NCBI RefSeq assembly: GCF_004331465.1
Contig: NZ_SJKB01000001.1
Coordinates: 248,001-312,000 of the forward strand
Origin: Kribbella pittospori
Lineage (GTDB): Bacteria; Actinomycetota; Actinomycetes; Propionibacteriales; Kribbellaceae
Length of the DNA: 64,000 bases
Direction: 5' to 3'
Within the stretch, counting starts at the first letter, position 1, and the number at the start of each line of letters is the position of its first letter. Shown piece by piece: positions 27,946 to 36,142 of the stretch. Below the pieces are notes generated by a model, which saw only the letters and a program-made list of their open reading frames with translations, did no database searches and was not told the origin of the DNA. The position numbers and the translations under genes were made by a program.

Positions 27946-28950
27946 TCAGTGCTCATCCCAGTGGTCACCGTGCGCAGCGTGCAGGTGACCGTCGTGGACG
28001 TAGTCGACGTGGTCGTCGTGCTCGACCTTGGTGTGGCCGCACTGCGGATTGTGCGCATGTGGGTGTCCGGCGCTCACGACATGCGGCTCCGGCACCGGTA
28101 CGCCGACCTCCGGCTCCGCGTCGGCCAGCGGCGCGACCCGGCCCTGCCGCCGGCGGATCAGGGTGCCCGCAGTTGCCGCCACCACGAACCCGGCCAGCGC
28201 CAGTACGACGATGGTCGCGCCCGGAGCGACGTTCGCGTTGTACGACGTGACGATGCCGGCCAGACAGGCGACCACCCCGATGACGCACGCGGTGACGAAC
28301 GTACTGCGGAACGACCGGGTGATCTGCTGTGCCGTTGCCACCGGGACGACCATGAGCGCGCTCACCAGTAGCAGGCCGACAGTCCGCATCGCCACAGTCA
28401 CCGTGACAGCAGCCATCACTGCGATGAGCAGGTTGAGCAGTTGAACCCGCAGTCCGGTCACCCGGGCGAACTCCTCGTCCTGGCACACCGCGAACAGCTG
28501 CGGTCCCAGCCCGATCGCCACCACCAGGACGGTCACAGCCAGTCCGACGACGACGTACAGGTCGCTGGACGAGACTGTGGTCAGCGAGCCGAACAGATAG
28601 GTGTTCAGGGTGGCTGCACCTTGGCCGGCGAGGCCGATCAGCAGCACACCGCCCGCGATGCCGCCGTAGAAGAGGAGAGCGAGGGCGACGTCGCCACTGG
28701 CCTTGCCGCGGGCCCGGACAAGCTCGATCGCTGTGGCGCCTGCGATCGAGACGATGACCGCCGTGAACACCGGTGCGGTGCCGGTGAGCAGGCCAAGGGC
28801 CACACCGGTGATCGCGATGTGCCCGATGCCGTCGCCCATCAGGGACAGCCGCCGCTGCACCAGGTACGTGCCGATAGCGGGCGCGGAGAGTCCAGTGAGC
28901 AGTCCGGCAATCAGCGCCCGCTGCATGAACTCCAGCTGGAACATGGTCAT
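27946..28950 (-). CDS. znuB: Zinc ABC transporter permease
   Basis: 334 residues with about eight membrane segments of the ABC-3 family (GLLTGLSAPAIGTYLVQRRL, MGDGIGHIAITGVALG). The C-terminal 50 residues are a His-rich tail (HPHAHNPQCGHTKVEHDDHV and onward), likely a cytoplasmic zinc buffer or sensor. The ATG at 28950 overlaps the znuC stop (ATGA) with GGGGTGG eight bases upstream; a GTG four codons earlier is possible. It moves Zn(II) inward with ZnuA and ZnuC. Confidence 0.92.
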   Translation of the reverse strand: MTMFQLEFMQRALIAGLLTGLSAPAIGTYLVQRRLSLMGDGIGHIAITGVALGLLTGTAPVFTAVIVSIAGATAIELVRARGKASGDVALALLFYGGIAGGVLLIGLAGQGAATLNTYLFGSLTTVSSSDLYVVVGLAVTVLVVAIGLGPQLFAVCQDEEFARVTGLRVQLLNLLIAVMAAVTVTVAMRTVGLLLVSALMVVPVATAQQITRSFRSTFVTACVIGVVACLAGIVTSYNANVAPGATIVVLALAGFVVAATAGTLIRRRQGRVAPLADAEPEVGVPVPEPHVVSAGHPHAHNPQCGHTKVEHDDHVDYVHDGHLHAAHGDHWDEH

Positions 28951-29708
28951 GAGGTCAGCCACCCCGGTTCGTCGCCGCCGTGTGAGTGGTGGACGTGAGC
29001 GTGGGTCTGGGAGGCGTGCGGCGGGCCGTCGTACACGATCCGGCCGCGGCGCAGGACGACGGACCGGTCGATCAGCGCGTCCATCGGGCCGAGGTCGTGG
29101 CTCACCATCACCACCGTGGTGCCGCGCGCGACCCGGTCCCGGATCGCGTCGGCGAAGATCTGCTGGCTGGCCAGATCCACTCCGGCCGTCGGCTCGTCCA
29201 GGACGAGCAGCTCCGGGTCGGACACCAGCGCTCGCGCGATCAGGACTCGCTGCTGCTGCCCACCGGACAGCTCAGCCACGGCGTCCTTGCGCCGGTCGGC
29301 CATGTCGACGATCCGCAGCGCGTCCTCGACTGCCCGCTTGCCGGACGCGTGCATCGTTGTGAACAGCCGCCGCTGCGACAGCAGTCCGGAGGACACCACT
29401 TCATACACAGTCGCGGGTACGCCGCCTGCTGCGGTGATGCGCTGAGGGACATACCCGATGCGCTTCCACTGCCGGAAGCGGGGGACCGGCGTACCGAAGA
29501 GGCGGACCTGTCCGCGGGCCGCGGGCAGCAGGCCGACGACCGTGCGGATGAGGGTGGACTTGCCGGAGCCGTTGGTGCCGAGGACAGCGACGACCTCGCC
29601 CTGGCGGACCTGCAGGTCGACGCCGCGCAGGATCAGCCTGCCACCCAGCTCGACCGAGAGATCGGCGACCTGGACGGCCGGTGCGGAGTCCGGTGGTTGT
29701 GATGTCAC
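28947..29708 (-). CDS. znuC: Zinc ABC transporter ATPase
   Basis: 253 residues: Walker A GTNGSGKST, Q-loop YVPQRITAAGGVPATVYEVV, signature LSGGQQQRVLIARAL, Walker B LLVLDEPTAGVD, H-loop VSHDLGP. The tail contains HAHVHHSHGGD, a short His cluster that echoes the ZnuB tail. The start overlaps the znuA stop by four bases. It energises zinc import. Confidence 0.93.
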   Translation of the reverse strand: MTSQPPDSAPAVQVADLSVELGGRLILRGVDLQVRQGEVVAVLGTNGSGKSTLIRTVVGLLPAARGQVRLFGTPVPRFRQWKRIGYVPQRITAAGGVPATVYEVVSSGLLSQRRLFTTMHASGKRAVEDALRIVDMADRRKDAVAELSGGQQQRVLIARALVSDPELLVLDEPTAGVDLASQQIFADAIRDRVARGTTVVMVSHDLGPMDALIDRSVVLRRGRIVYDGPPHASQTHAHVHHSHGGDEPGWLTS

Positions 29709-30676
29709 GCGCAGCTGTTCGCCTTCTGGAGCTCCTGCAGGTTCTCCCGCATCAGGGTCAGGTACGTCTCCTGCGAGTTCGCGTCGGACAGGCCCTCGAT
29801 CGGGCTCAGTACGGCGGTCTGCACGCCGACGTCACGGGCGATCGTCTCGGCCACCTTCGGGCTGACCAGTTCCTCGTAGAAGATCGTGGTCACCTTCTGT
29901 GCCCTCACGATGTCCTGGACCTCCTTGATCCGGGCCGGGGTCGGCTCGGCGTCCGGGGTGAACCCGGCGATGCCGACCATCGTCAGACCGTATCGCTTCG
30001 CGAGGTACGCAAAGGCCTCGTGGCTGGTCACGAAGGTCTTGAGCCGGCAGTTGGCCAGGCCGGTCTTGTAGTCGGTGTCGAGCTTGGCGATGTCGGCGAG
30101 CAGGGCCTTGGACCGCTCCTGGTAGCCCGCCGCGTTCGCGCTGTCGGTGGCGACCAGCTTGTCGGTGACTGCCTTGACCACGTCGGCGTACCGGATCGGA
30201 TCCAGCCAGAAGTGGGGGTCGAGCGCCTCTTCGGTGTAGGCGGCGGGCTGGGTGGTTCCCCCTGGCGTAGCCGCGCCCTGGGTCTCGTCGTGCTCCTCGA
30301 AGTCGGCGCCGGTCGCCTCCAGCTTTGCCGCCGGGACGACGTCGAAGCCGGCGTCCTTGGCGTTCTGCTCGACCGCCTCGTCGACGGCCGGCTGCAGGTT
30401 CTTCTCGTAGACGACGAGCTTGGCGGTCGCGATCGTGCCGACCTGCTTGGGGGTGAGTTCGAGGTCGTGCGGCTCGACACCAGGAGCGGTCAGCGTGGTC
30501 ACGTGCACCGCATCGCCCCCCACTGTCCGGGCGATGAACTCGAGCGGGTAGAACGATGTCACGACGTCGAGCTTGCCGTCAGCAGAGCCGCTGGCGGACG
30601 AACCGCCGCACCCGGCCAGAGTGACAGCAGCCAGGGCGGTGGCGCCGGCGACGACAGCACGAAGACGAGATCTCAT
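29705..30676 (-). CDS. znuA: Zinc-binding lipoprotein
   Basis: 323 residues, cluster A-I metal receptor. Lipobox LAGC with lipidated Cys23; metal ligands are expected in GVEPHDLELTP (His), DPHFWLDP (His), TSHEAFAYLAKRYGL (His) and a late Asp/Glu. A short acidic His loop (EEHDETQGAA) stands where ZnuA proteins have a His-rich loop. The ATG at 30676 gives a normal signal peptide; it lies about seven bases past a -10-like GAAAAT with no ribosome site, suggesting a leaderless mRNA. An in-frame ATG at 30691 is less likely. Confidence 0.92.
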   Translation of the reverse strand: MRSRLRAVVAGATALAAVTLAGCGGSSASGSADGKLDVVTSFYPLEFIARTVGGDAVHVTTLTAPGVEPHDLELTPKQVGTIATAKLVVYEKNLQPAVDEAVEQNAKDAGFDVVPAAKLEATGADFEEHDETQGAATPGGTTQPAAYTEEALDPHFWLDPIRYADVVKAVTDKLVATDSANAAGYQERSKALLADIAKLDTDYKTGLANCRLKTFVTSHEAFAYLAKRYGLTMVGIAGFTPDAEPTPARIKEVQDIVRAQKVTTIFYEELVSPKVAETIARDVGVQTAVLSPIEGLSDANSQETYLTLMRENLQELQKANSCA

Positions 30677-30690
30677 GACAATCATTTTCA
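30676..30690. promoter_or_regulatory. Zur box 1 (overlaps the znuA start)
   Basis: TGACAATCATTTTCA matches the actinobacterial Zur palindrome TGAAAATNATTTTCA with one base change. It covers the -10 region and start codon of znuA, where Zn-Zur would block RNA polymerase. Confidence 0.85.
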
Positions 30691-30712
30691 TTTAGTTGGA
30701 ACTGATTGTCAA
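30684..30712 (-). promoter_or_regulatory. znuA promoter
   Basis: On the minus strand a perfect -35 TTGACA (30712-30707) and -10 GAAAAT (30689-30684) are 17 bases apart. Transcription should begin at or next to the ATG at 30676. Confidence 0.6.
30697..30711. promoter_or_regulatory. Zur box 2
   Basis: TGGAACTGATTGTCA matches the Zur consensus TGAAAATGATTTTCA at 12 of 15 bases. Its centre is 21 bp from that of box 1, two helical turns, so two Zur dimers could bind the same face. It overlaps the znuA -35 and is 18 bases upstream of the yibE/F-like gene. Confidence 0.7.
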
Positions 30713-30728
30713 AACAGGGAGTTCATCT

Positions 30729-32027
30729 ATGGCCAGTCGCAGCGTCGGACGCCGCCGTGCCGACCGTCGTCCCAACCGGCGCCGGAAGATCGATATTCCG
30801 CAGGGGCACGGCCATGGACACGGTCACGGTCACGGCGATCACGTGGTCGATACCTCGGTCGTCGACTCGGATGCGATCGTCGCCCGCCGTGTCCGCATTG
30901 TGGTCGCAGCGGTCCTCGCGCCGCTGCTCGCGGCCGCGGTGATCGCGATGATCGTGATGTGGCCCGGCGGTGGCGTGAAGGTCGCGTCGTACCAGACCGA
31001 CTCGGCCAGGGGCGAGGTCACCGCGCTGAAGCCGTGCGCCCAGCAGAAGGATCAGTGCGACGAGGCCACGGTGAAGGTGACCAGCGGGCCGGACCAGGGC
31101 AAGTCGGTGGCGGTCCAGGTGCCGAAGGCCGGTCAGGCTCCGCTGAAGATCGAGGTCGGGCAGTCCCTGATGCTCGGTATTCAGAAAGGTGCTCCGCTCG
31201 AGCAGCGCTACCAGTACGTCGACCACGACCGGACGATGCCGCTGCTCCTGCTGGCCGCGATCTTCGCAGTCGCGGTGGTGGCGCTGTCGAGGTGGCGGGG
31301 CTTCGCGGCGTTGATCGCGTTGGCGGTGACCGCGGTGACTCTCACCCAGTTCATCCTGCCCGCGATCCTGAACGGCTCGAATCCACTCGTCGTCGCGGTC
31401 GTCGGCGGCGCGGTGATCATGGCGATCGCGTTGTTCCTCACGCATGGGATCAATGCCGAGAGTTCGATCGCGTTGTCCGGGACGATCGCAGCCCTGGGTC
31501 TGACCGTGTTGCTCGGGTGGTTCTTCACCAAGTTCTGCCAACTGAGCGGACTGGCGTCGGAGGGTGCGTCTGGGGTGCAGGCACTCGTGCCCGGCGTGGA
31601 TCTGAAGGGCTTGCTGGTGGCCGGCATCGTCATCGGAGCGCTCGGCGTACTCGACGACGTGACCGTCACGCAGGCCGCGGCCGTCTGGGAACTGTCCGCC
31701 GCGAACCCGACCGCGACCCGGCGTGAGTTGGTTGGCGCGGGCCTGCGGATCGGCCGCGCCCATGTCGCGTCGGTCGTCAACACACTCGTGCTCGCGTACG
31801 CCGGTGCTGCCTTGCCGATTCTGATGACGTTCGCGATCCAGGGCGTTCCCGGCCGGTACGTCATCTCCACCGAAATGGTGGCGATGGAGATCGTCCGCGG
31901 CCTGGTCGGCAGCCTCGGCATCATCGCCGCGGTCCCGCTCACGACGGCCCTGGCCGCGATGGCGGTGGCCGACCGTTCCCGCGACCTGATCTCGACCGAG
32001 CCCGAACTTCTTCACGAACCGGCATAG
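30729..32027 (+). CDS. YibE/F family membrane protein with His-Gly N-terminus
   Basis: 432 residues. A basic start is followed by five HG repeats (HGHGHGHGHGDHV, near residues 27-39), one membrane segment (AAVIAMIVMWP), an extracytoplasmic domain with two Cys (KPCAQQKDQCDEATVKV) and about seven further segments of the YibE/F family (RWRGFAALIALAVTAVTLTQ, VLDDVTVTQAAAVWEL). The family is poorly understood. Divergence from znuA across two Zur boxes plus the metal-binding His run suggests zinc homeostasis (inference). GGGAG is eight bases before the ATG. Confidence 0.85.
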   Translation: MASRSVGRRRADRRPNRRRKIDIPQGHGHGHGHGHGDHVVDTSVVDSDAIVARRVRIVVAAVLAPLLAAAVIAMIVMWPGGGVKVASYQTDSARGEVTALKPCAQQKDQCDEATVKVTSGPDQGKSVAVQVPKAGQAPLKIEVGQSLMLGIQKGAPLEQRYQYVDHDRTMPLLLLAAIFAVAVVALSRWRGFAALIALAVTAVTLTQFILPAILNGSNPLVVAVVGGAVIMAIALFLTHGINAESSIALSGTIAALGLTVLLGWFFTKFCQLSGLASEGASGVQALVPGVDLKGLLVAGIVIGALGVLDDVTVTQAAAVWELSAANPTATRRELVGAGLRIGRAHVASVVNTLVLAYAGAALPILMTFAIQGVPGRYVISTEMVAMEIVRGLVGSLGIIAAVPLTTALAAMAVADRSRDLISTEPELLHEPA

Positions 32028-32138
32028 TCGCGCACCATCCTCTTCCCCCGGGAGCAAGGGGCTCCTAGAGTGCTGAATAGGTCACGGAGAGTCCGCGTGC
32101 AAGTACCTTCCGTGGCTGCATCGGGGTGAGGAGTGCTG

Positions 32139-33290
32139 ATGAGATTTCGGCATCGCGACGGTTCGGCCGTCCACCTGGGGTACAGCGCGAACGTCCATCC
32201 GGCCGGCGATCTGGACGGCGTGATCGCCGGTCTCGACGGCTGCGCGTCCTTGGTTCGCAAGGACTTGGATGTGGCGGTGCTCGGTGTCGGTCTCTGGTTC
32301 CCGAGCGCGCTGGCCGATCGATTGGCGAACTCGCCGGCAGCGCTGAACAGGCTGCGCCGGACGCTCGGTCGCAACCGGCTCGAAGTCGTCACGTTGAACG
32401 GGATCCCGCACAGCTTCTTCACCGAGGAGATCGTCGGCACCAAGGTCTACTGCCCGGACTGGACCGATCCCGAGCGGCTCCGCTACACCCTTGACCTGGT
32501 CGATGTCCTGGCCGAGTTGCTGCCGGACGATGCGGCGTACGGCTCGATCTCGACGCTGCCGCTGGCGTGGCGAGTGCCGTGGTCCAAGGCCCGGAACACC
32601 GCGGCGCGGGAGGCTTTCGACCGGGTCGAGCGCCATCTCGCCCGGACGGAGGCGCGCACGGGCCGCCGGATCCGGATCGCCGTCGAGCCCGAACCGGGCT
32701 GCGTCCTGGAGATGCTCGGTCAGGCCGCCGCCTGGCTCAGCCGCTACGCCGGCCCGTACGCCGGGGGATCGGCGATCGGACTGGGATTCGATACCTGCCA
32801 TCTCGCCGTGCAGTTCGAGGAACCCGATCGTGCGTTCGAAACGTTGTGGCGAGCGGGCATCGATGTGGTGAAGGCGCAGCTGTCCGCGGCGCCCCAGCTC
32901 GTGGATCCGTCCGACTACGCGGGGCGTCGAGCGCTCGCGAAGCTGGGCGATCCGAAATACCTGCGTCAGGTTCGGGAGTGGTGCGGTCCCGGTGTTGACG
33001 ACGTCGAGCTGGCCTACCAGTTGTCGGGTCATGCGGCGTGGCGGATGCATGCGCATGTCCCTGTGCACAAGGCGTTGCCGCCTCCGCTCACCGGGACGAA
33101 CGGCGTACTCGACGACTGCTTGAACCGCCTTGTCGGTGGTGGTCACCCGTTGACGCACCATCTGGAGTCGGAGGTCTACACGTGGCCGCATATGCCACGG
33201 ACACAGGAGAAACTGGCCGAACGGATCGCTGTCGAACTCGGTTGCCTCCGCAAACGCCTGCTGGGCTTGGGACTCGAGGCATCAGGCTGA
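32139..33290 (+). CDS. eboE: EboE-like TIM-barrel protein, orphan
   Basis: 383 residues resembling EboE, a xylose-isomerase-like TIM barrel of the ebo locus for metabolite traffic. Typical segments are HLGYSANVHPAGDLDGV, LNGIPHSFF, VYCPDWTDPERLRYT, RIAVEPEPGCVLE, GLGFDTCHLAVQFE and HAHVPVHK, the His/Glu/Asp pattern of this superfamily. Other ebo genes (eboA-D, F) are not next to it. The ATG at 32139 has GAGGAG five bases upstream; a GTG two codons earlier overlaps that site. A perfect 18-bp palindrome spans the stop codon. Confidence 0.8.
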   Translation: MRFRHRDGSAVHLGYSANVHPAGDLDGVIAGLDGCASLVRKDLDVAVLGVGLWFPSALADRLANSPAALNRLRRTLGRNRLEVVTLNGIPHSFFTEEIVGTKVYCPDWTDPERLRYTLDLVDVLAELLPDDAAYGSISTLPLAWRVPWSKARNTAAREAFDRVERHLARTEARTGRRIRIAVEPEPGCVLEMLGQAAAWLSRYAGPYAGGSAIGLGFDTCHLAVQFEEPDRAFETLWRAGIDVVKAQLSAAPQLVDPSDYAGRRALAKLGDPKYLRQVREWCGPGVDDVELAYQLSGHAAWRMHAHVPVHKALPPPLTGTNGVLDDCLNRLVGGGHPLTHHLESEVYTWPHMPRTQEKLAERIAVELGCLRKRLLGLGLEASG

Positions 33291-33300
33291 GCTCAGCCTG
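33283..33300. terminator. Palindrome across the eboE stop codon
   Basis: CAGGCTGAGCTCAGCCTG is a perfect 18-bp palindrome containing the TGA. It lies between convergent genes. Lack of a loop and T tract makes termination uncertain; it could also be a protein site. Confidence 0.4.
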
Positions 33301-33331
33301 GCAAGAAGGTGCCTGGGGCAACGGCCTTGGG

Positions 33332-33640
33332 TCAGCTGCTGGCGACCTTGGACACCGCGAAGAGCAGGATGATCAGGATCGAGAACACGCGCAGGAACCG
33401 CGGGCCGGTGCTGACGGCGGGCCAGGACAGGAACCCGAGCCAGGCCAGCAGCAGCGCGAGCAGGATCAGCGCCGGGACGGCGATCACCACCGGAGCGAAG
33501 ACTCCGGCCAGGGCGAGCACCAGCGTGATGGCGGGGAGGGTAAGGGTGGGCATCCCGTGCAGCTTCGCCACGTACGGGTAACTGAACTTCGTGATCCGCT
33601 GCCGGAGCGGACTCGCCGGCTGACCGCTGGGGGAACTCAT
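33332..33640 (-). CDS. DUF6703 family membrane protein
   Basis: 102 residues with two or three membrane segments (LTLPAITLVLALAGVFAPVV, LILLALLLAWLGFLSW, FSILIILLFAVSKVA) after a short polar start. Matches the actinobacterial DUF6703 pattern, including KLHGMPTLTLP and WLGFLSWPAVS. No known function. It is convergent with eboE and divergent from the monooxygenase gene. Confidence 0.75.
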   Translation of the reverse strand: MSSPSGQPASPLRQRITKFSYPYVAKLHGMPTLTLPAITLVLALAGVFAPVVIAVPALILLALLLAWLGFLSWPAVSTGPRFLRVFSILIILLFAVSKVASS

Positions 33641-33661
33641 CCACCCATTGTTCCAGGTCTT

Positions 33662-33964
33662 ATGGTGGACCCTGTGTTCGTGGTGATCAGGTTCCGGGTG
33701 GAACCAGGGGAGCAGCCGGAGTTTTTCGAGCGGCTACGGGGTGCGGTCGAGGTGCTGGGGAAGCAGAAGGGGTTCGTCGCCGCCCGGGCCGGGCGGAACG
33801 CGGACGACCCGGAACTGCTCGCCTTGACGATGGAATGGGAGAACATCGGCAGTTACCGTCGCGCACTGTCGCCGTACGAGGTGAAACTGGCCGCCGTCCC
33901 GCTGCTGTCCCAGGCGATCGACGAGCCCACCGCGTACGACGACGTACCCGAGTTCCTGCCGTAG
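33662..33964 (+). CDS. Antibiotic biosynthesis monooxygenase (ABM) fold protein
   Basis: 100 residues with the ABM ferredoxin-like fold: FVVIRFRVEPGEQPEFFERL, GFVAARAGRNADDPELLALT, WENIGSYRRALSPYEVKLAA. Many such proteins are small oxygenases or merely stress-linked; no cofactor is implied. The ATG is 22 bases from the divergent DUF6703 start. It lies about 95 bases before glyS. Confidence 0.8.
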   Translation: MVDPVFVVIRFRVEPGEQPEFFERLRGAVEVLGKQKGFVAARAGRNADDPELLALTMEWENIGSYRRALSPYEVKLAAVPLLSQAIDEPTAYDDVPEFLP

Positions 33965-34059
33965 CAGCGGTCGTTCGGCCGGATGCGACGGTGGCCACCC
34001 TGGACCGATAGCCTGGACCCTTCGTACCGCAACCTGTGCCCGTTATCTGGAGTCGAAAA

Positions 34060-35445
34060 GTGCCCGTGGAAACCGTCGATGCCGTCGTCAGCCTCAGCAA
34101 GCGGAGAGGCTTCGTGTACCCCTGCGGCGAGATCTACGGCGGAACCAAGTCGGCCTGGGACTACGGGCCGCTGGGTGTGGAGCTGAAGAACAACGTCCGG
34201 ACCCAGTGGTGGCGGGCGATGGTGACGAGTCGTGACGACATCGTCGGCCTGGACTCGTCGGTGATCCTGCCGACCAAGGTCTGGGAGGCGTCCGGGCACC
34301 TGTCCGAGTTCGTCGACCCGCTGACCGAGTGCCAGTCCTGCCACAAACGGTTCCGCGACGACCACCTGCGCGAGGACTACGCGCGGCGGAAGAACAAGGA
34401 CGCCGACGACGTCAAGCTGGCCGAGATCGCCTGCCCGAACTGCGGTAACAAGGGCACGTTCACCGAGCCACGGATGTTCAATGGTTTGCTGAAGACCTAC
34501 CTCGGCCCGGTCGAGTCCGAGGAGGGGCTGCACTACCTTCGGCCGGAGACCGCGCAGGGCATCTTCATCAACTTCGCGAACGTGATGGGCACCGCCCGGA
34601 AGAAGCCGCCGTTCGGCATCGCCCAGGTCGGCAAGAGCTTCCGCAACGAGATCACTCCGGGCAACTTCATCTTCCGGACCCGCGAGTTCGAGCAGATGGA
34701 GATGGAGTTCTTCGTCGTCCCGGGCTCGGACGAACAGTGGCACGAGTACTGGCTGAAGACGCGCTGGGACTGGTACGTCGGCCTCGGGCTGAACCCGGAC
34801 AACATGCGGTTCTACGAGCACCCGAAGGAGAAGCTCAGCCACTACTCGAAGCGCACCGTCGACATCGAGTACAAGTTCAACTTCGGCGGCAAGGAGTTCG
34901 ACGAGCTCGAGGGCATCGCGAACCGGTTCGACTTCGACCTGTCCACCCACTCCAAGCAGTCCGGTGCCGACCTGTCGTACTTCGACCAGGAGAAGGGCGA
35001 GCGCTGGACGCCGTACGTGATCGAGCCGGCGGCCGGCCTGACCCGCAACGTGCTCGCGTTCCTGCTCGACGCCTACACCGAGGACGAGGCGCCGAACGCG
35101 AAGGGTGGCGTGGACAAGCGCACGGTGCTGCGGTTCGACCCGCGGCTCGCGCCGGTGAAGGCCGCCGTACTGCCGCTGTCGCGCAACGCCGAGCTGTCCC
35201 CGAAGGCGAAGGACCTGGCCGCCGAACTGCGGAAGAACTGGAACGTCGACTTCGACGACGCCGGTGCGATCGGCCGCCGCTACCGCCGGCAGGACGAGAT
35301 CGGTACGCCGTACTGCATCACCGTCGACTTCGACACCCTCGACGACCAGGCCGTGACGATCCGGGAGCGCGACTCGATGAAACAGGAACGGGTGGCCCTC
35401 ACCGAGGTCACCGGCTACCTCGCCCAGCACCTGGTCGGCTGCTGA
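34060..35445 (+). CDS. glyS: Glycyl-tRNA synthetase, dimeric type
   Basis: 461 residues, class II alpha2 glycyl-tRNA synthetase. [18 protein letters not shown] opens the protein; [12 protein letters not shown], the motif 2 region [21 protein letters not shown], and motif 3 in the [14 protein letters not shown] region are visible. A two-pair Cys zinc insertion occurs (CQSCHKRF and [10 protein letters not shown]). The GTG at 34060 follows GGAG; an in-frame GTG eight codons earlier is less well placed. Length is standard for the family. Confidence 0.96.
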   Translation: MPVETVDAVVSLSKRRGFVYPCGEIYGGTKSAWDYGPLGVELKNNVRTQWWRAMVTSRDDIVGLDSSVILPTKVWEASGHLSEFVDPLTECQSCHKRFRDDHLREDYARRKNKDADDVKLAEIACPNCGNKGTFTEPRMFNGLLKTYLGPVESEEGLHYLRPETAQGIFINFANVMGTARKKPPFGIAQVGKSFRNEITPGNFIFRTREFEQMEMEFFVVPGSDEQWHEYWLKTRWDWYVGLGLNPDNMRFYEHPKEKLSHYSKRTVDIEYKFNFGGKEFDELEGIANRFDFDLSTHSKQSGADLSYFDQEKGERWTPYVIEPAAGLTRNVLAFLLDAYTEDEAPNAKGGVDKRTVLRFDPRLAPVKAAVLPLSRNAELSPKAKDLAAELRKNWNVDFDDAGAIGRRYRRQDEIGTPYCITVDFDTLDDQAVTIRERDSMKQERVALTEVTGYLAQHLVGC

Positions 35446-35446
35446 C

Positions 35447-36139
35447 ATGGCCGCTCGGCGGTTCCTCGGGCGTGAGCACGTGCGCTTCGGACTGACGGTC
35501 TTCGGCCTGTCCGCGGTGATGGTGTTCGTGCTGGCAGCATGCTCGGACTCCAAGCCGCAGGCGGCCGACGACAGCCCTGCTCCGTCGACGCCCCCGGCAA
35601 GCTCGAACTCGCCGATCCCGACCGCGTCCACGCCGGCGCTGACCCCGCTGCCGACGCCGTCGAAGCCGTGGCCGACGCCGAAGGTGACCGGCGAGCCGGC
35701 GAGCGACGCACCGCTGGCCGACCGGATCCGGTTCGCGATCGCCAAGCAGGCACAGATCGCGGCCGGCAAGTCCGCCACCACCACTGTGAAGTGCCCGGGC
35801 ATCGAGGACGTGGAGAAGCCTGGCAATCACTCGTTGACGTGCACCGTCAGGTATGGCGGGAAGCCGTACACCGGGACGCTGACGGTCGACGCGAAGCAGT
35901 ACTCGGCGTCGTACAAGTTCACCTCCGACTCGGTCGCGATCGTGAAGGCGAAGGTCGTGGACGCGGTGCTGCGTACGGCGCCCGATGCGGCCAAGGTGAC
36001 CTGCACGATGGCTGATGTTGCCGTGGTCAAGCATTCCGGCGAGCCGATCGCCTGCGACGTCACCACGATGTCGAACGCGGTCCAGCCGTACAAGGCGCAG
36101 ATCTCCGGCAACGGCCAGGTGCTGGTGGCGAAGGCCTGA
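35447..36139 (+). CDS. Lipoprotein with two DUF4333-like repeats
   Basis: 230 residues. A membrane segment ends in the lipobox VLAAC (Cys32), followed by a long Pro/Ser/Thr linker and two small repeats with spaced Cys: VKCPGIEDVEKPGNHSLTC and VTCTMADVAVVKHSGEPIAC. This is the DUF4333 pattern of actinobacterial surface lipoproteins, here in tandem. It starts two bases after glyS and ends four bases before dusB, so it is embedded in an operon of translation genes. Function unknown. Confidence 0.75.
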   Translation: MAARRFLGREHVRFGLTVFGLSAVMVFVLAACSDSKPQAADDSPAPSTPPASSNSPIPTASTPALTPLPTPSKPWPTPKVTGEPASDAPLADRIRFAIAKQAQIAAGKSATTTVKCPGIEDVEKPGNHSLTCTVRYGGKPYTGTLTVDAKQYSASYKFTSDSVAIVKAKVVDAVLRTAPDAAKVTCTMADVAVVKHSGEPIACDVTTMSNAVQPYKAQISGNGQVLVAKA

Positions 36140-36142
36140 ACC

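Noticed and set aside
30676..30711. Counting the TGACAATCA words near znuA as members of the ATTGTCGACAAT family
   Set aside because: They fit Zur boxes better, with the right spacing and position next to zinc genes.
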